Shown here: one piece after another, positions 23,602-35,200 of the stretch | Numbering within the stretch: the first letter of the stretch is position 1 | How the letters are laid out: each line of letters starts with the position of its first letter | Assembly: GCA_963580455.1 (NCBI GenBank) | Contig: OY756958.1 | Location: 23,014,501-23,078,500, forward strand | Direction of reading: 5' to 3' | DNA length: 64,000 nucleotides | Source: Euonymus europaeus | Lineage: Eukaryota > Streptophyta > Magnoliopsida > Celastrales > Celastraceae | The notes under the pieces: model-generated | The model's input: only the letters and a program-made list of their open reading frames with translations | The model's database searches: none | Told to the model about the DNA's origin: nothing | Position numbers and translations under genes: made by a program

Positions 23602-26196
23602 TGTAATCAGAAATTGAAGTTTGTGAAGCCATGCTCAGTTTGTCGTCTCTCTTCATCTGTGTTTTCTATCTTGTTATGGTTTGCCTCTTCTTGATTTCAA
23701 GGTCTAATCATCCCGTGTTTTTTTTCAAACGGGGGTAGATCTGGAAATTAGGTGATGTCCGAGGCGAATTAGATGAATATATTCTGTATCTGTTATCGTA
23801 TCTGGGGTGGTTTTTTTACTGGGTTTTAGACTTTTAGTGGTGAATTAGGATGGTGTATGGGCTAGTAAGTGAAAAGGCAAAGAAGGTAGTGGCTGGTTGG
23901 TATGTAAACGGGGAATTGTGTGAATGTTTCTGCTGTGTTGTGAATTGTGAAGAAGTGGTGATGGTCTCCTGTAATGTAAAGTTAAAGAAAATGGAGAAGT
24001 TTCTTATATTAGCATATTGAGGTGATTTGGTTTTCGTTTTATCTTTTTATCTGTTCCTGTGTAATTTTAGTCCTAATGGAGTATCCAAAGTTGTTCTGAA
24101 GTTGGTTGCTTTTGTATATTGATGGAGGTTCTTGGATTGGTTGAGTTGCTTTAAGGGAAAGGAAAACAAGGACGGAGGAGTTTCTCAATGTGGAGGAAAA
24201 GAAGCCGTGATGTATGTTTCTGAATCTTGATGAGTTGTTTGTTCCAAGGTAGAAAAATTTCGGTTAGATTGCCAAAATATAGGGTAAAGTTGCGTCTCAT
24301 CTTCCTTTGAGACGAATGATGGTCTCTATTTCCTGTTTTAGGTTCATTTAGGATTACAAGTATTTTTTTTTTCACGAGATAACAATTTTTTTAATATCTA
24401 AATTAGGCATTTCGTCGAAGTGAAAGATGGTTGTGGCCTGTGGGTGTAGAGTCCAAAATTAGTAATAAACACATCCCCAGCTTAACAGGCCCATGTCTAA
24501 ACACGACCAAGTCACCCACCCACACTCCCGTGGCTTAAGAGCTCCACAGGCTTACCAGTATTGCAGGCTCATTGTCTAGAAGGTATTTTAACAGTCCCAC
24601 GGCCTAATCAATATCTCAACAGGCCAAGGCCAAGGCCCAAGTGAGCTGCCTGACATTCCCACAGTATGGGCCAGAAATTAGAAGGAGAAACAAAATTGTA
24701 GGTAAAATTTACTTTGTGAGACTTCATAAGGATAAGGTTATTCATTTAAATTTATTTGTAAAAATTAAGTATAATTTTTAGAATTTTTTGTAATTAAGTT
24801 AATTTTTTATTTGTTAAATTACATAAGTGCCCTTTAAAATATACAAAATCATTTCATTATTGTATATGGAAATCAAATATGCTGAGCATACACGAGCCCG
24901 TTAGGATTTAGCGAATTCGTTCTCCTTAAAGTTTAACACTTATTATTTAAGTTATAGTAGTAAAAAAAATACAATGACATAACATATATACTAATTACAT
25001 TGTTTTTGAAACATAATATAATTTAAAAAGTACATTAAAAACTATCGATGGTGAGTCTTGTTAAAAAAAAATATTATGTGTTGTGTTAGAATATGCAATT
25101 TTTTTTTGAAATTTACCATATATTTTGAGAGAACATTTTAAAATTTTGTTTATGGGAAGAAAAAAATTTCTGCAATGGAATGAACTATGATACAAATAAG
25201 ATTTTTCAGTGGACTTTAAAGTTCATAAATTTTATTTTATGGATCGGCCTCCAAATATTCCAAAAAAAATAAAAATAAATAAAAGTTCCAACGGTAGAAA
25301 TCAAGCTTGAATTTAAGTCTGAAACTCGAAACAGACTTGGATTGATTGAATTCAAATCTGGTACAAATAAAAAACAAGACTATATAGCCTGAAGAAGGAA
25401 TGGAGTTGAATCCATTACACGCAACAGAAAGCAAACGTCTGAGTTTGGCATTATTTGAAAGCCACATTTGGTTGAACCTTGAAACCCTGCTTCACACGTT
25501 ATTCAACAAAATAGAAAACTAGCAAGAGATAACAGCAGCAGGAGGAGGAGGATGGAAATGAGAAATGAGAAATAAGACCCAAGAAGATATTGGCGTGACA
25601 TTTACTTGTAAAACCAGAAGCAGCAAAAATTGATGCCTAATTTATGCAGAAGAAGAGTAAAAGACCTAAATTTAACAATCTTTGATCAATTTCAAGGTCA
25701 TATAGACATATATTGAGTAAAAGAGACTACATGTAATGGCATCTCTACCTAACACTCTTAATTTTTTTACATAAAACAACAACAACTTGATTAATTAGTC
25801 ATCACGGGTATCAATTTGGCAATATACTTCTTTAACTAATGGTGTTTGTGCAAATATTTAGTGTTAATTCATAAAGGTTTGCATTGACATTATTTGATTT
25901 CCATACCCAAGAAACAAAACAGAGAGAGTAGCATTGAAATCAGAGAACCAGTAAGTTTGATTTCTTGTTTGTCCAAGCAAACTATTAGTATATACTTCTT
26001 CAAATATTAAAAGTTTATTGTATTGCTCTCATTAAGATTAAGATGCTGTGATCATTTTTTTTTCTTAACAAATTCAATCCACAACAGAAGCTTGGATAAG
26101 CAATTAAAGCTACTTTTTCTAAGAGTGCAAGGCAAACCATTCTATACTCTGCACATCATATAACTTAGAAGAAACTACTTCTAATCACATCTTTCA
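23602..26196. other. 3' flank and gene-free region
   Basis: 23602 to about 24150 is T/G-rich, typical of a plant 3' UTR and downstream region. From about 24420 to 24680 there is a GC-richer patch (ggcccatgtctaaacacg, caaggccaaggcccaag) of unknown origin. The remainder is AT-rich. A short ggaggaggagga run lies near 25540. No coding region recognised. Confidence 0.4.
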
Positions 26197-26197
26197 C

Positions 26198-26208
26198 TAT
26201 TATAAATG
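26198..26208 (+). promoter_or_regulatory. TATA box for the DMP gene
   Basis: ctattataaatgctg lies about 90 bp upstream of the ATG at 26293, in good position for an intronless gene with a short leader. Confidence 0.6.
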
Positions 26209-26292
26209 CTGAACACCTACCAAAGCTAACTGCAAGAATCATCTACCCAAAACAAAAAACACATCCTAGATATATCGCAGAAACATACCTAA

Positions 26293-26847
26293 ATGGCCAA
26301 AACCAGCTCAATCCAGAACAAGACGTTCACTGGAGTCGGTAACTTCGTAAAGCTCCTCCCGACCGGAACAGTTTTCATGTTCCAGTTCCTTAATCCTCTC
26401 TTAACCAACAATGGTCATTGCCACACCATCAACAAGTACCTTACCGGCTTTCTCATAGGCGTTTGTGGCTTTTCTTGCTGCTTTGCTTCTTTCACAGACA
26501 GTTACACCGGCAGTGATGGGCTTACTCACTATGGAATTGCTACTGCAAAAGGACTTTGGCCATCTCCAAACTCTAACTCAGTGAACTTGTCGAATTACAA
26601 GCTGCGTTTTGGGGACTTTGTTCATGCTTTCTTTTCATTGATCGTGTTTGCTGTTTTGGCTCTCCTGGATTCCAACACAGTGAACTGCTTTTATCCATCT
26701 TTTGAGTCCGCTGAGAAGGCTTTACTGATGGTCTTGCCACCAGCCATAGGTGCCATTTCTGGTGTGGTGTTCATGTTGTTCCCTAACAAACGACACGGAA
26801 TTGGGTACCCTTCAACTTCAAGTGATGACAGTTCACAGAAGTCCTAG
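26293..26847 (+). CDS. DMP family membrane protein (DUF679)
   Basis: Intronless, 184 aa, the usual size and structure for DUF679 DOMAIN MEMBRANE PROTEINs, four-pass proteins of the ER, tonoplast or plasma membrane. Family landmarks are all present: [76 protein letters not shown] and HGIGYPS near the C-terminus. Hydrophobic segments lie at about residues 20-38, 52-68, 112-128 and 146-164. Sequence features look like the DMP2-DMP6 group rather than the sperm-expressed DMP8/9 pair involved in fertilisation and haploid induction, but that placement is from memory and needs a tree. No damage is seen. Confidence 0.92.
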   Translation: MAKTSSIQNKTFTGVGNFVKLLPTGTVFMFQFLNPLLTNNGHCHTINKYLTGFLIGVCGFSCCFASFTDSYTGSDGLTHYGIATAKGLWPSPNSNSVNLSNYKLRFGDFVHAFFSLIVFAVLALLDSNTVNCFYPSFESAEKALLMVLPPAIGAISGVVFMLFPNKRHGIGYPSTSSDDSSQKS

Positions 26848-27430
26848 TTCTGGTGACATTTATGTGCGTGCCTTTGTATGTCTCTGAATAATGTGAGATT
26901 TGTTTGTTTGGATACACTTTTCTCTGCCTCTTAAAAAATTTAATTTAAGTTTGGGCTTATTACTTCAGTATGAGATAATTGTACTTTTCCAATAATTTTA
27001 AGTATGCAATGTCAATTAAGGGCTCAATTTGCATAGACCTCTAGAAGAGCAACAGTGGGTTATTCTCACAATTTTCTGCTTCGCATTCGCTTGTCATCTA
27101 ATGGCACTTCTTTGAGAACTCCTACCTAACATTAAAATGTTAACCTTAACTATGTGGTAATCAGAGGTACCTTTGGATGAAATCAATGGGTGTGATCCCG
27201 GAACAAACTCATATGTCTGAGTTCTGTGATGCCAAGATGTAATCAATCTCCTCCCATGCAGAAATTCATCTCGACCAAGAAAATTTTGAACTTTTTCTAC
27301 ACCATAGCATGCTGCCCTGCTACTTCTTCAATTGTTGCTGCCACATGCTTCTCCCTTAACTTCCCAAAATTCAGTTTCGACTGCAACTAAACTCACCATT
27401 GTCTTAAAACCAGCTTCTTCTTTTGTCTTT
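26848..27430. other. 3' flank of the DMP gene, then uncharacterised sequence
   Basis: T-rich 3' UTR-like sequence runs to about 27010. Beyond that no gene is recognised. The stretch from about 27200 on may already belong to the candidate retroelement whose LTR lies at 27686-28107. Confidence 0.35.
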
Positions 27431-27439
27431 CTAAAAACT

Positions 27440-27575
27440 TTACTCGATAAAACGTCTACATGCTTAGATGTGCACGTTGATCTCATGATACTTAATTTTT
27501 GCCTTCCTGATCTCTACTCCATAAAAAGTCTACATGCTTATATGTGCACAAATTGATCTCATGATCCTTAATTTG
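27440..27575. repeat. direct duplication, about 80 bp spacing
   Basis: Two copies of the order gtctacatgctta, tgtgcac, ttgatctcatgat and cttaattt occur at about 27456-27498 and 27528-27574, each preceded by ctc(g/c)ataaaa. The two differ at several positions, so this is an old local duplication. Confidence 0.6.
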
Positions 27576-27685
27576 CCCCGTCCCGAGTTCTTCAAGTTTT
27601 TCCTAGAGGGACTCCAGTGTAACTCATGAGAATTGTTTCTTCCCCTCAAAACCCTAAGTAACCACTCCTCCCACGGATACCAATT

Positions 27686-28107
27686 GATGTAGTTACTGAT
27701 GTAAACTTTAACTAGGATTGAGCAAAACCAGAAACCCTAACCCCCAAATCAGCCCAATTCAAGGAACCCTAGCGCTAAGATTCTCAATTGCTAGGGCTGA
27801 AATTGAAACAGAATTCTTGAACTTCTAAATTGAAATTGAACAAGATCACCATGAGCTATTCAGGCAGGGTCGGATAAACTCACCCACCACTTTCAGCCTT
27901 TCACCGAGCGTATATATCTCTCATCGAACGTGCAAGGAATCTCTCTTATTGCAAAGGGGAGGTTCACCGTGATCAAACTAGACCATTCCAATAATCAAAC
28001 ACGCACAATTGACAAACCTCCTTTCAAAGGAGGAACCTAGTGATGCTCTTGAAGGAGGTGGTCGTTAACAGGAAAAGCACCATATGTAATCTCAACACAG
28101 CAAATGT
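27686..28107 (-). mobile_element. candidate solo or truncated LTR
   Basis: On the minus strand the segment begins TGTTGAGATTACATATGG and ends GTAACTACATCA, fitting the TG...CA ends of an LTR. It is followed at once by ATTGGTATCCGTGGG, which resembles the TTGGTATC-type junction after plant Copia 5' LTRs. Length about 420 bp. Downstream (plus-strand left, to about 27200) is sequence without a clear gag reading frame, and no second LTR was found. The identification rests on the terminal signals only. Confidence 0.4.
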
Positions 28108-28204
28108 CGCAATTCTTCCCCCTCAGAACGGATTTTTGAGTTTCAAATTTTGAAACATGAAGCAACCAAAAGAAGTAAGAAAGTCAAGTAGATAAATCAA
28201 AGAC

Positions 28205-28410
28205 CTTAAGGAAGAGCGGGCGTCGTGGAGGGAATGGAAGAGGCAGAAGCGGACATGGGAGGTGGAACAGTGGCTGCCGAAGGCGTTGAAGTCTCTGGGG
28301 CCAACCAGGATGAGTTCAGTGACACAGAACGCCGTGGCACTCGTTGCGTCTGTACCGACGTTGTGCCTCTTCGCTGTGTTGTGCACCACCACTTCGCTCT
28401 CTATCTCCAT
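28205..28410 (-). pseudogene. SpoU/TrmH RNA methyltransferase fragment (first exon only)
   Basis: From the ATG at 28410 the frame starts MEIESEVVVHNTAKRHNVGT and continues CVTELILVGPRDFNAFGSH and STSHVRF to a donor-like AAG/GTCTTT at 28205. This is the N-terminus of a plant SPOUT (SpoU/TrmH) 2'-O-methyltransferase, which would modify tRNA or rRNA. Motif 1 normally holds an essential Arg (N-x-G-x-x-x-R); here that position reads Thr (HNVGTDATSATAF). No later exon carrying SPOUT motifs 2 and 3 was found downstream, where a candidate LTR begins about 100 bp away. I read it as a gene remnant. The overlapping plus-strand frames at 28225-28492 are its antisense. Confidence 0.6.
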
Positions 28411-29232
28411 TCCTCCTTTTCAAGTTTCTCTCTCGAGAAACAACAAGGAGGGTGAGGCCGTGAGGGGAGTTTCAAGGTTTTCTGCCGGTTGACAGTTATT
28501 CAGTTATTTGCTTATTAAACGGCATCGTTTGATGTATTAATAAAGTAAGTGATTAAAAACTACGCTAGGGCTTATTGTTCAAACTTCAGTCACCGGGTAC
28601 ATACATTTTCTTCCTCCCAATCAAGTCTCAAGTGACTGCCAGTGGTAGTGGTGGTGGTGGTGTTGGCCTAATTGTTATACTTAATCATATTCTCCACCAT
28701 ATTTTAATCTCTCCAAAAGTATGAGTTCACACAGAAATTTTTATAGGCAAGTCATTTTCCCTGTCATGGTTCAATGTTCTTCTCCAGAGACATGAGCTCA
28801 CACATGAATTTTTATAAACTTGTCTAATATGCTACTGTTTTTGGGATAGTATATAGACTCAATGGTTTCTCCGATACACACCTGAAGGGTAGTGACAATA
28901 AGTTCCACAGGAAAAAAAAAAAAAAGTCTCAGTTGACTCAAATCTAAATATACATCATTCAATTTCTAGGCACTATTTTAATATATTATTAATTTATTAT
29001 ACAATACAAGTGTTATTTACATAAATCACATTTTTTATTTACATTACAACCCTTTTTCATGTTAGTAATTAAGTAAATTACTTATTTTCAAGTGTACAAT
29101 TCATAGTGTGTTTTTTATTAATGAAACACAAGTATAACAATGTTTCTGTGGTGCTATGGTATACTTTCTAAGCATATTTATTTACGGAGTCTGTGAGAGT
29201 GACAAGACCATTCTTGTCCCTCAAATCATTTT
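28411..29232. other. intergenic, with a short direct repeat
   Basis: Two similar segments, atgagttcacacagaaattt (about 28721) and atgagctcacacatgaattt (about 28792), lie 70 bp apart. A ggtggtggtggtg microsatellite lies near 28650. Sequence adjoining 29232 should be the PPDK 3' UTR. No gene recognised. Confidence 0.4.
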
Positions 29233-32200
29233 TCAGACAGCAACTTGTGCAGCAGCTAGCCTTGCAATGGGAACCCTGTCAAAACGTGCAAAGTAAGAAT
29301 CTGGTCTGATCAGAAGATCCGTAATGTACAAGAGAAAAAATAAATTCCAACCTGAAGGGAGAACATGAAACATAATCCAGTCCAGCCTCAGCAAAGAAGG
29401 CGACAGAAGACGGCTCCCCGCCATGCTCTCCACATATTCCAACCTGTTTATGGTGTCATTTATTAGCTAAATGAGAGAACATAATTCCTTTTATTCTTTA
29501 AGCTTCCACTAAAATGTAAAAAACTACTTGCCTTTAAGCTAGGTCTAGCCCCACGACCCTTCTCTGTTGCAATCTTGATGAGTTGGCCAACACCTCTCTG
29601 ATCAAGCACCTGCAACCAAAGCATTTGAGTTACTATGTGATCAAGCAGTGAGTTCTAGTCAGTTCCTTAGGAGGAAGGGATTAGATGATCCCTCCAAAAA
29701 GGGCTACCAACCTCAAATGGATCGCTTTGCAGGATGCCTTCGGAAAGGTATATAGGAAGAAACTTGCCAACATCATCTCTACTGTAACCAAATGTCATTT
29801 GTGTGAGATCATTGGTTCCAAAGGAGAAGAACTCAGCTTCCTTGGCAATCTGTCAATGAAAAAAAAAGGGATACAGACACACAATATCTTCCTTTTAATT
29901 GCTTGTTGAAATGGCAGCATTAAGGCCAAAGAGAGATATCTGAACCCATACCTCATCTGCAACCAGAGCAGCTCTAGGGATCTCAATCATTGTCCCAACC
30001 TTATAGCTCAAAGAGACACCCATATCAGAGAAAACTTTCTTTGCTACACTCCGTATTAAGTTCACTTGATGTCCAAGCTCCTGTAAATATCCGTAAATTT
30101 TTTGGCAAAGACATTCGCATTCTATAAATTTATGATACACGTGATCTAGTTTGGTATAGCTGTAGAGAACATAAACTAGACATGCTCATAGTCTGACAGT
30201 AAATTTGCCTCCTTGAAAGGAAATACAAAAGGTATAAAGGAACAAGAACAATAAATCAAAACCAGAGCCAAGTACAATACAGCATAGCTGGCATGGGAGA
30301 ATTATAGCTATTTTAATCCTGTCAAGCGTTTGGTAATACACTAGATGGAATAAATAAAAGAAAAGGAAATAAATGGATTCTTGCCTGAGGTGTTCCAACG
30401 AGGGGAACCATAATCTCGGGAAAAACAACAAAACCCTGATTGCTCATTGTGACAGCTGCCTGAAAAATTGCACAGGCTTGCATTTCGGTGAGTTCTGGGT
30501 ATGATATCCCTAACCTGAAGACAAAATATTGAAACCCACACATAATCATCCATACACATTTCCCGGATTATCCCTCCTAGATTTATTGTAAAAAAGACAG
30601 AGATGCATGCAGCAGTTACATACAGAGGGTTCATTCAAAAATTCCATGGACATTCACCTTCCCAGGCTTGTTGTTGCAGGCCGATAAATGCCACAGAACA
30701 TTAGAAGAAGAAAAAATTGTATTGGTCTTTTTCCCCCCTTAAAGGCAAGCCCCTAATTAGGCAAGGGAGAGTGACTGGAGACCCAATGGGGACTAGAATA
30801 TGTTACCATGGCTGCCATTAGATTAGAGGGTCGTGCCCCAAGCAAAAGAGAGGAAAAACTATAAGTCTATAATCCATTTTGCAATTATTAAGTTGTTTAT
30901 CAACACATAGCATAGCTCTTTCGATTACTGAGTCCTGCTCATGAATATACATTATGCCGATGCATTTTATTCTATATTATGTGCATACTGGAGAAGAAGA
31001 TACAATTGGTACTACCATCTTCTCATGAACTGCTTGTTAGACTTTGATAAAATCAGTACTCAATGTGATATGTGTGGACCGGTACATATAAGAGCTCAAA
31101 TTTGTTTCTCAATTAAAAATTCTAAATATATATCATAATATTTCCAAAGATAAAAATAATTTTGTCAATTGGTAAAGGCTCAAGGAACATATTTCTTCCA
31201 GAAAGTACTAGATCAAAGGTGAGGAGCAATCGGACCTGCAACCTCGAAAGCCAAGCATGGGATTTACTTCTGATAATTTCTCAATTCTTGAATAAACTTC
31301 ATCTTCAGTCATGCCAGTCTGAGCAGTAAGTTCTCTGACAATCTCCACCAGGTCACCATCTGGCAGAAATTCGTGAAGTGGAGGGTCCAGTAGTCGTATT
31401 GTCACTGGGAGGCCTGAGATTCCAGAAACAAATATGACGCGGAGTTAAAACAAAAGGGCATAGTGAATTATGTTATTATCTCTATTTTTACAAACCAAAT
31501 TCAACCCCCATGGCTGACTGAGATACTCCTTGGAGGTAGAACATAAGATCTTATACACACGTTAAGCACCTGGTAGACTTTAGTACCATTCCCAATTTGT
31601 TGGTCCAGAATGCACGTACATAACATATAAAAACCAAAATAACAGTAACATAAGTACCATCCATTGCTCGGAAAATCCCCTCAAAATCTGATCTTTGATA
31701 AGGTAGCAACAGGTCCAGTGCTGCCTGTCTCTGTTCAGGCGTAACTGCCATTATCATCTTTCTCACAGCATTTATCCTCTCATCCGAAGCAAAGAACTGA
31801 AACATACCAATGCATAGAAATGAAATATTTGTTCTGGATTGTATCAAATGCAACATGACATCGCAACTAAAACTACAGTATCAAATTTGTAACAATTGCG
31901 GGGAACTTATCAAATGTAACGGAAACTAGAATGGGAAAGAGGCTTCAACACTGCATTACAAACATAAAAAATAATTACCAAATGCCTGAATTCCATTAAT
32001 CAGTAATCTAGCCAATTCTGCATCACACACTTTCAAATTCGCCACATTTAGTTTTCAGGGCTATCTAATCAACTTATAGATAAGAAAAGCAGAGAGCTGC
32101 CGCAAACTTATGTGCTCTGGAAGAAATTACCATGTGTTCTGTCCTACATAGTCCAATCCCTTGAGCACCATTATTTCTTGCTGTAATTGCATCTTCAGGA

Positions 32201-35200
32201 GTGTCAGCATTTGCCATCACCTATGAAGCATCACAAAACCACATCAGATTGAAGAACCCACATTGCCAAATACTGATACGATGCAATGCCTTCAGAATTA
32301 GTAACGAAACTAGCACCTTCAGGCACCTTATTTCATCAGTCCAAGACATAAAATTTTCCAAATCACCACTTAGAGCAGGAGGAGATAATGATTGTTTCCC
32401 CAAAATCACTTCACCAGTCGATCCATTGAGTGAAAGCCATTCTCCTTCATTAATCGCCATGTTTCCAATTACAACCACCTGTATGATCAACAGTGTTAAC
32501 TCTTTATAGCATCCTTTCCTTTACCAAAATGATGCAACCAGAAACACCTGTGTTGGGGAGAGAGCTAAAATTCCCACCTTCTCATTTTCATTAACGGAAA
32601 TATCAGAGCATCCAGAAACACAACATTTCCCCCACCCACGTGCTACAACAGCAGCATGAGATGTCATTCCACCTCTAGCTGTCAAGATTCCAGCAGCTGC
32701 ATGCATACCCCCAATATCCTCTGGGCTGGTTTCCGTCCTTACCTTCATCCACTCAGATCCATGAAACAGTTAGTTTCAAGTTATCACAACTGATGACTGA
32801 TGATTTTCCCCTCGTCCAATTTTATGAAAAAGGAAGTTCAAGAGACTGACAAGCAGCTTTCTTATGTTAAATGACTAGTTTCAAGAGAAAATTATGTTCA
32901 ATATAATGCAAATGGCTTTAGCAAGCAATGTTTTGATCACACAAGGATAATTGAGAAAACAAATTACTTTGTAAGAAAAGACAACCAAAGTATCCAAACA
33001 ATCTTAAAAGCCATATTGAATGCTCATGAAAATTTTGAGAGCGAGAAGTAATCATCGAATTAATTCTCCCATTCATTCATGGCAACCTATATAGCTAAGT
33101 CATTCCAATCTTCCTCTTCGCTAATTAACACAAGAGGGAAGATAAAATGAATATGGGCTTACCAAGATGACACACTTTCCTTGTGCTTGCCATGCTTCAG
33201 CATCATCAGCACAGAAGACCACCTGTCCCACTGCTGCACCAGGAGATGCAGGCAAACCTGTCGCTAACACTTTGTCTTTATATGCTGATGGATCCTCAAA
33301 CTGATTCAATTTTTTTTGTTGATAATATTAGCAAGGTTTCAGAATGCTGTTTATAAGTTTTTTACATAAATCCATGAGCAAAAGAACTCGCATTTTCACA
33401 ATATGGAAGTAGGCCGACAAATTTTTACCACAACTTGAATGGAAATGAAGTAATTGTATTATGAACAATCAATAGGGCCCAAAAACAAGAAAATGTTGCA
33501 GAGCTGGAAACTACATAAACTAGATGGAATTAAATGATAGTTAAAATTTTGAAGTCCACTTACACAACTACTTTATTTGAAGTGGTTCCTTAATTCCTTC
33601 AAAAACAATTGATCAAAGTATTGAATTTCCTCCTTTTAGTTTTTTCTTCAGCTTGATATTGGTTAGATATCTCAATTTTAGTCTCACTTGGAATATGAAA
33701 AGGTAAGTCTGGTGACCATCCTAGCTGAATAGACACACATACCTGTGGGTGAAGAAGTTGGTCAAGATGCTGTGGCTCCACCAACTTAATTGCGGAGCGG
33801 ATATCAACAAGCCCTTCTTTCACCATATCTACCGCTATTTTTACTGCACCTTTACCAGTCCGCTTTCCTGATCTGCATTGCAACATCCACAACCTATTTT
33901 CCTGAACTGTGAACTCAATATCCTGTAGTACCATAACAGAACCTATCTCACTTTGTTTGCATATTTTTATCCATGCAAATGCAATAGTACATTGTACAAG
34001 TAGCAGATATAATTTTGTCAGCGGAATAGAGAAATGATTCTAGAACCACCAAAATTCAAGTAACATGAATTTGATAAAAAAAAGGCAAACTTCAAATAGA
34101 AATAATTCTTACCATCATATCTTTGTAATGCCACTCCAGAATATCACAATTCTCCACAAGCTCCTTGTAAGCTTCGGGCATGCAACTTTTCATGGTGTCC
34201 AAGTCCTCCGGTGTTCTAATTCCAGCAACAACATCCTCTCCCTAATCAGAGCCATCCATCAGCTAAACTCATAATTTCACTACAAAATATTCTATTCTGT
34301 CATCTGGGTCATACAAAGAAGTCGGGGCATAGTGCAACTAAATGCATTAGACAATAATGGAATTAAATATTCAACCTGAGCATTGATTAGAAACTCTCCA
34401 TAGAGCTTCTTTTCCCCAGTGCTGGGATTTCTAGTAAACAGAACACCTGTCCCGGAAGTATTTCCCATATTCCCAAAAACCATGCATTGAATGTTAACTG
34501 CAGTCCCTTTCAACCCAGTTATCTGATTAATGCTGCGATACTTGATTGCCCTTGGGCTGTCCCACGAATCAAAAACTGCTTTAACAGCTAACTCGAGTTG
34601 CTTTTTCGGATCTGCAGGTTATAGATGGCAAAGGATACAAGTTCAAAAAGGGGAGCATGGGACAATCAAAAACATGAAAAATAAATAATCTGTGTCACAC
34701 GTAATACCTGAAGGAAATTCTTCACACTTGGCTTCAAGGTATACATTCTTGTACAGTTGCACCAGCTCCTTCAGATCAGACGCCGTTAGTTCTGTGTCTA
34801 GTCTAACTCCTTTGGCTTCCTTCATATTTTCTAGATTCTCCTCAAACAATGAGTGTGGAATTCCCATTACCTCCATTTCAAAAGCAGAAGATTTTAATAC
34901 ATCGAGCACTTGTGAAGAAAGGCAAAGGGACTATTACGGTCTTTTCTTAATGAAAAACGCTGAGAGAAAGAGAGATTGCACTGATTCCACAAATGGAGTG
35001 GATTATTAACAGGACTAATGTTTCCTAAGAAGTACATGTAACATATTAACTAGAAAATTGAGCTAAGAATCTTGAAACGTCCAAGTTAGTAAATATTCAA
35101 GGCAAACAACTTACAACATCTCCAAACATATCCAGGAAACGCCTGTATGAGTCATAAGCAAAACGTTCTCCACTCTTTGCAGCCAAACCAAAAACTACTT

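Noticed and set aside
26293..26847. DMP gene as a haploid-inducer (DMP8/9) orthologue
   Set aside because: Overall sequence looks closer to the DMP2-DMP6 group; without a tree the special claim is not justified.
34643..34914. Extended reading of PPDK exon 5 to an earlier acceptor (tcacaag)
   Set aside because: Joining there shifts the frame to a stop. The acceptor at 34871 (ggag/GTAATGGG) restores the conserved [13 protein letters not shown] sequence.
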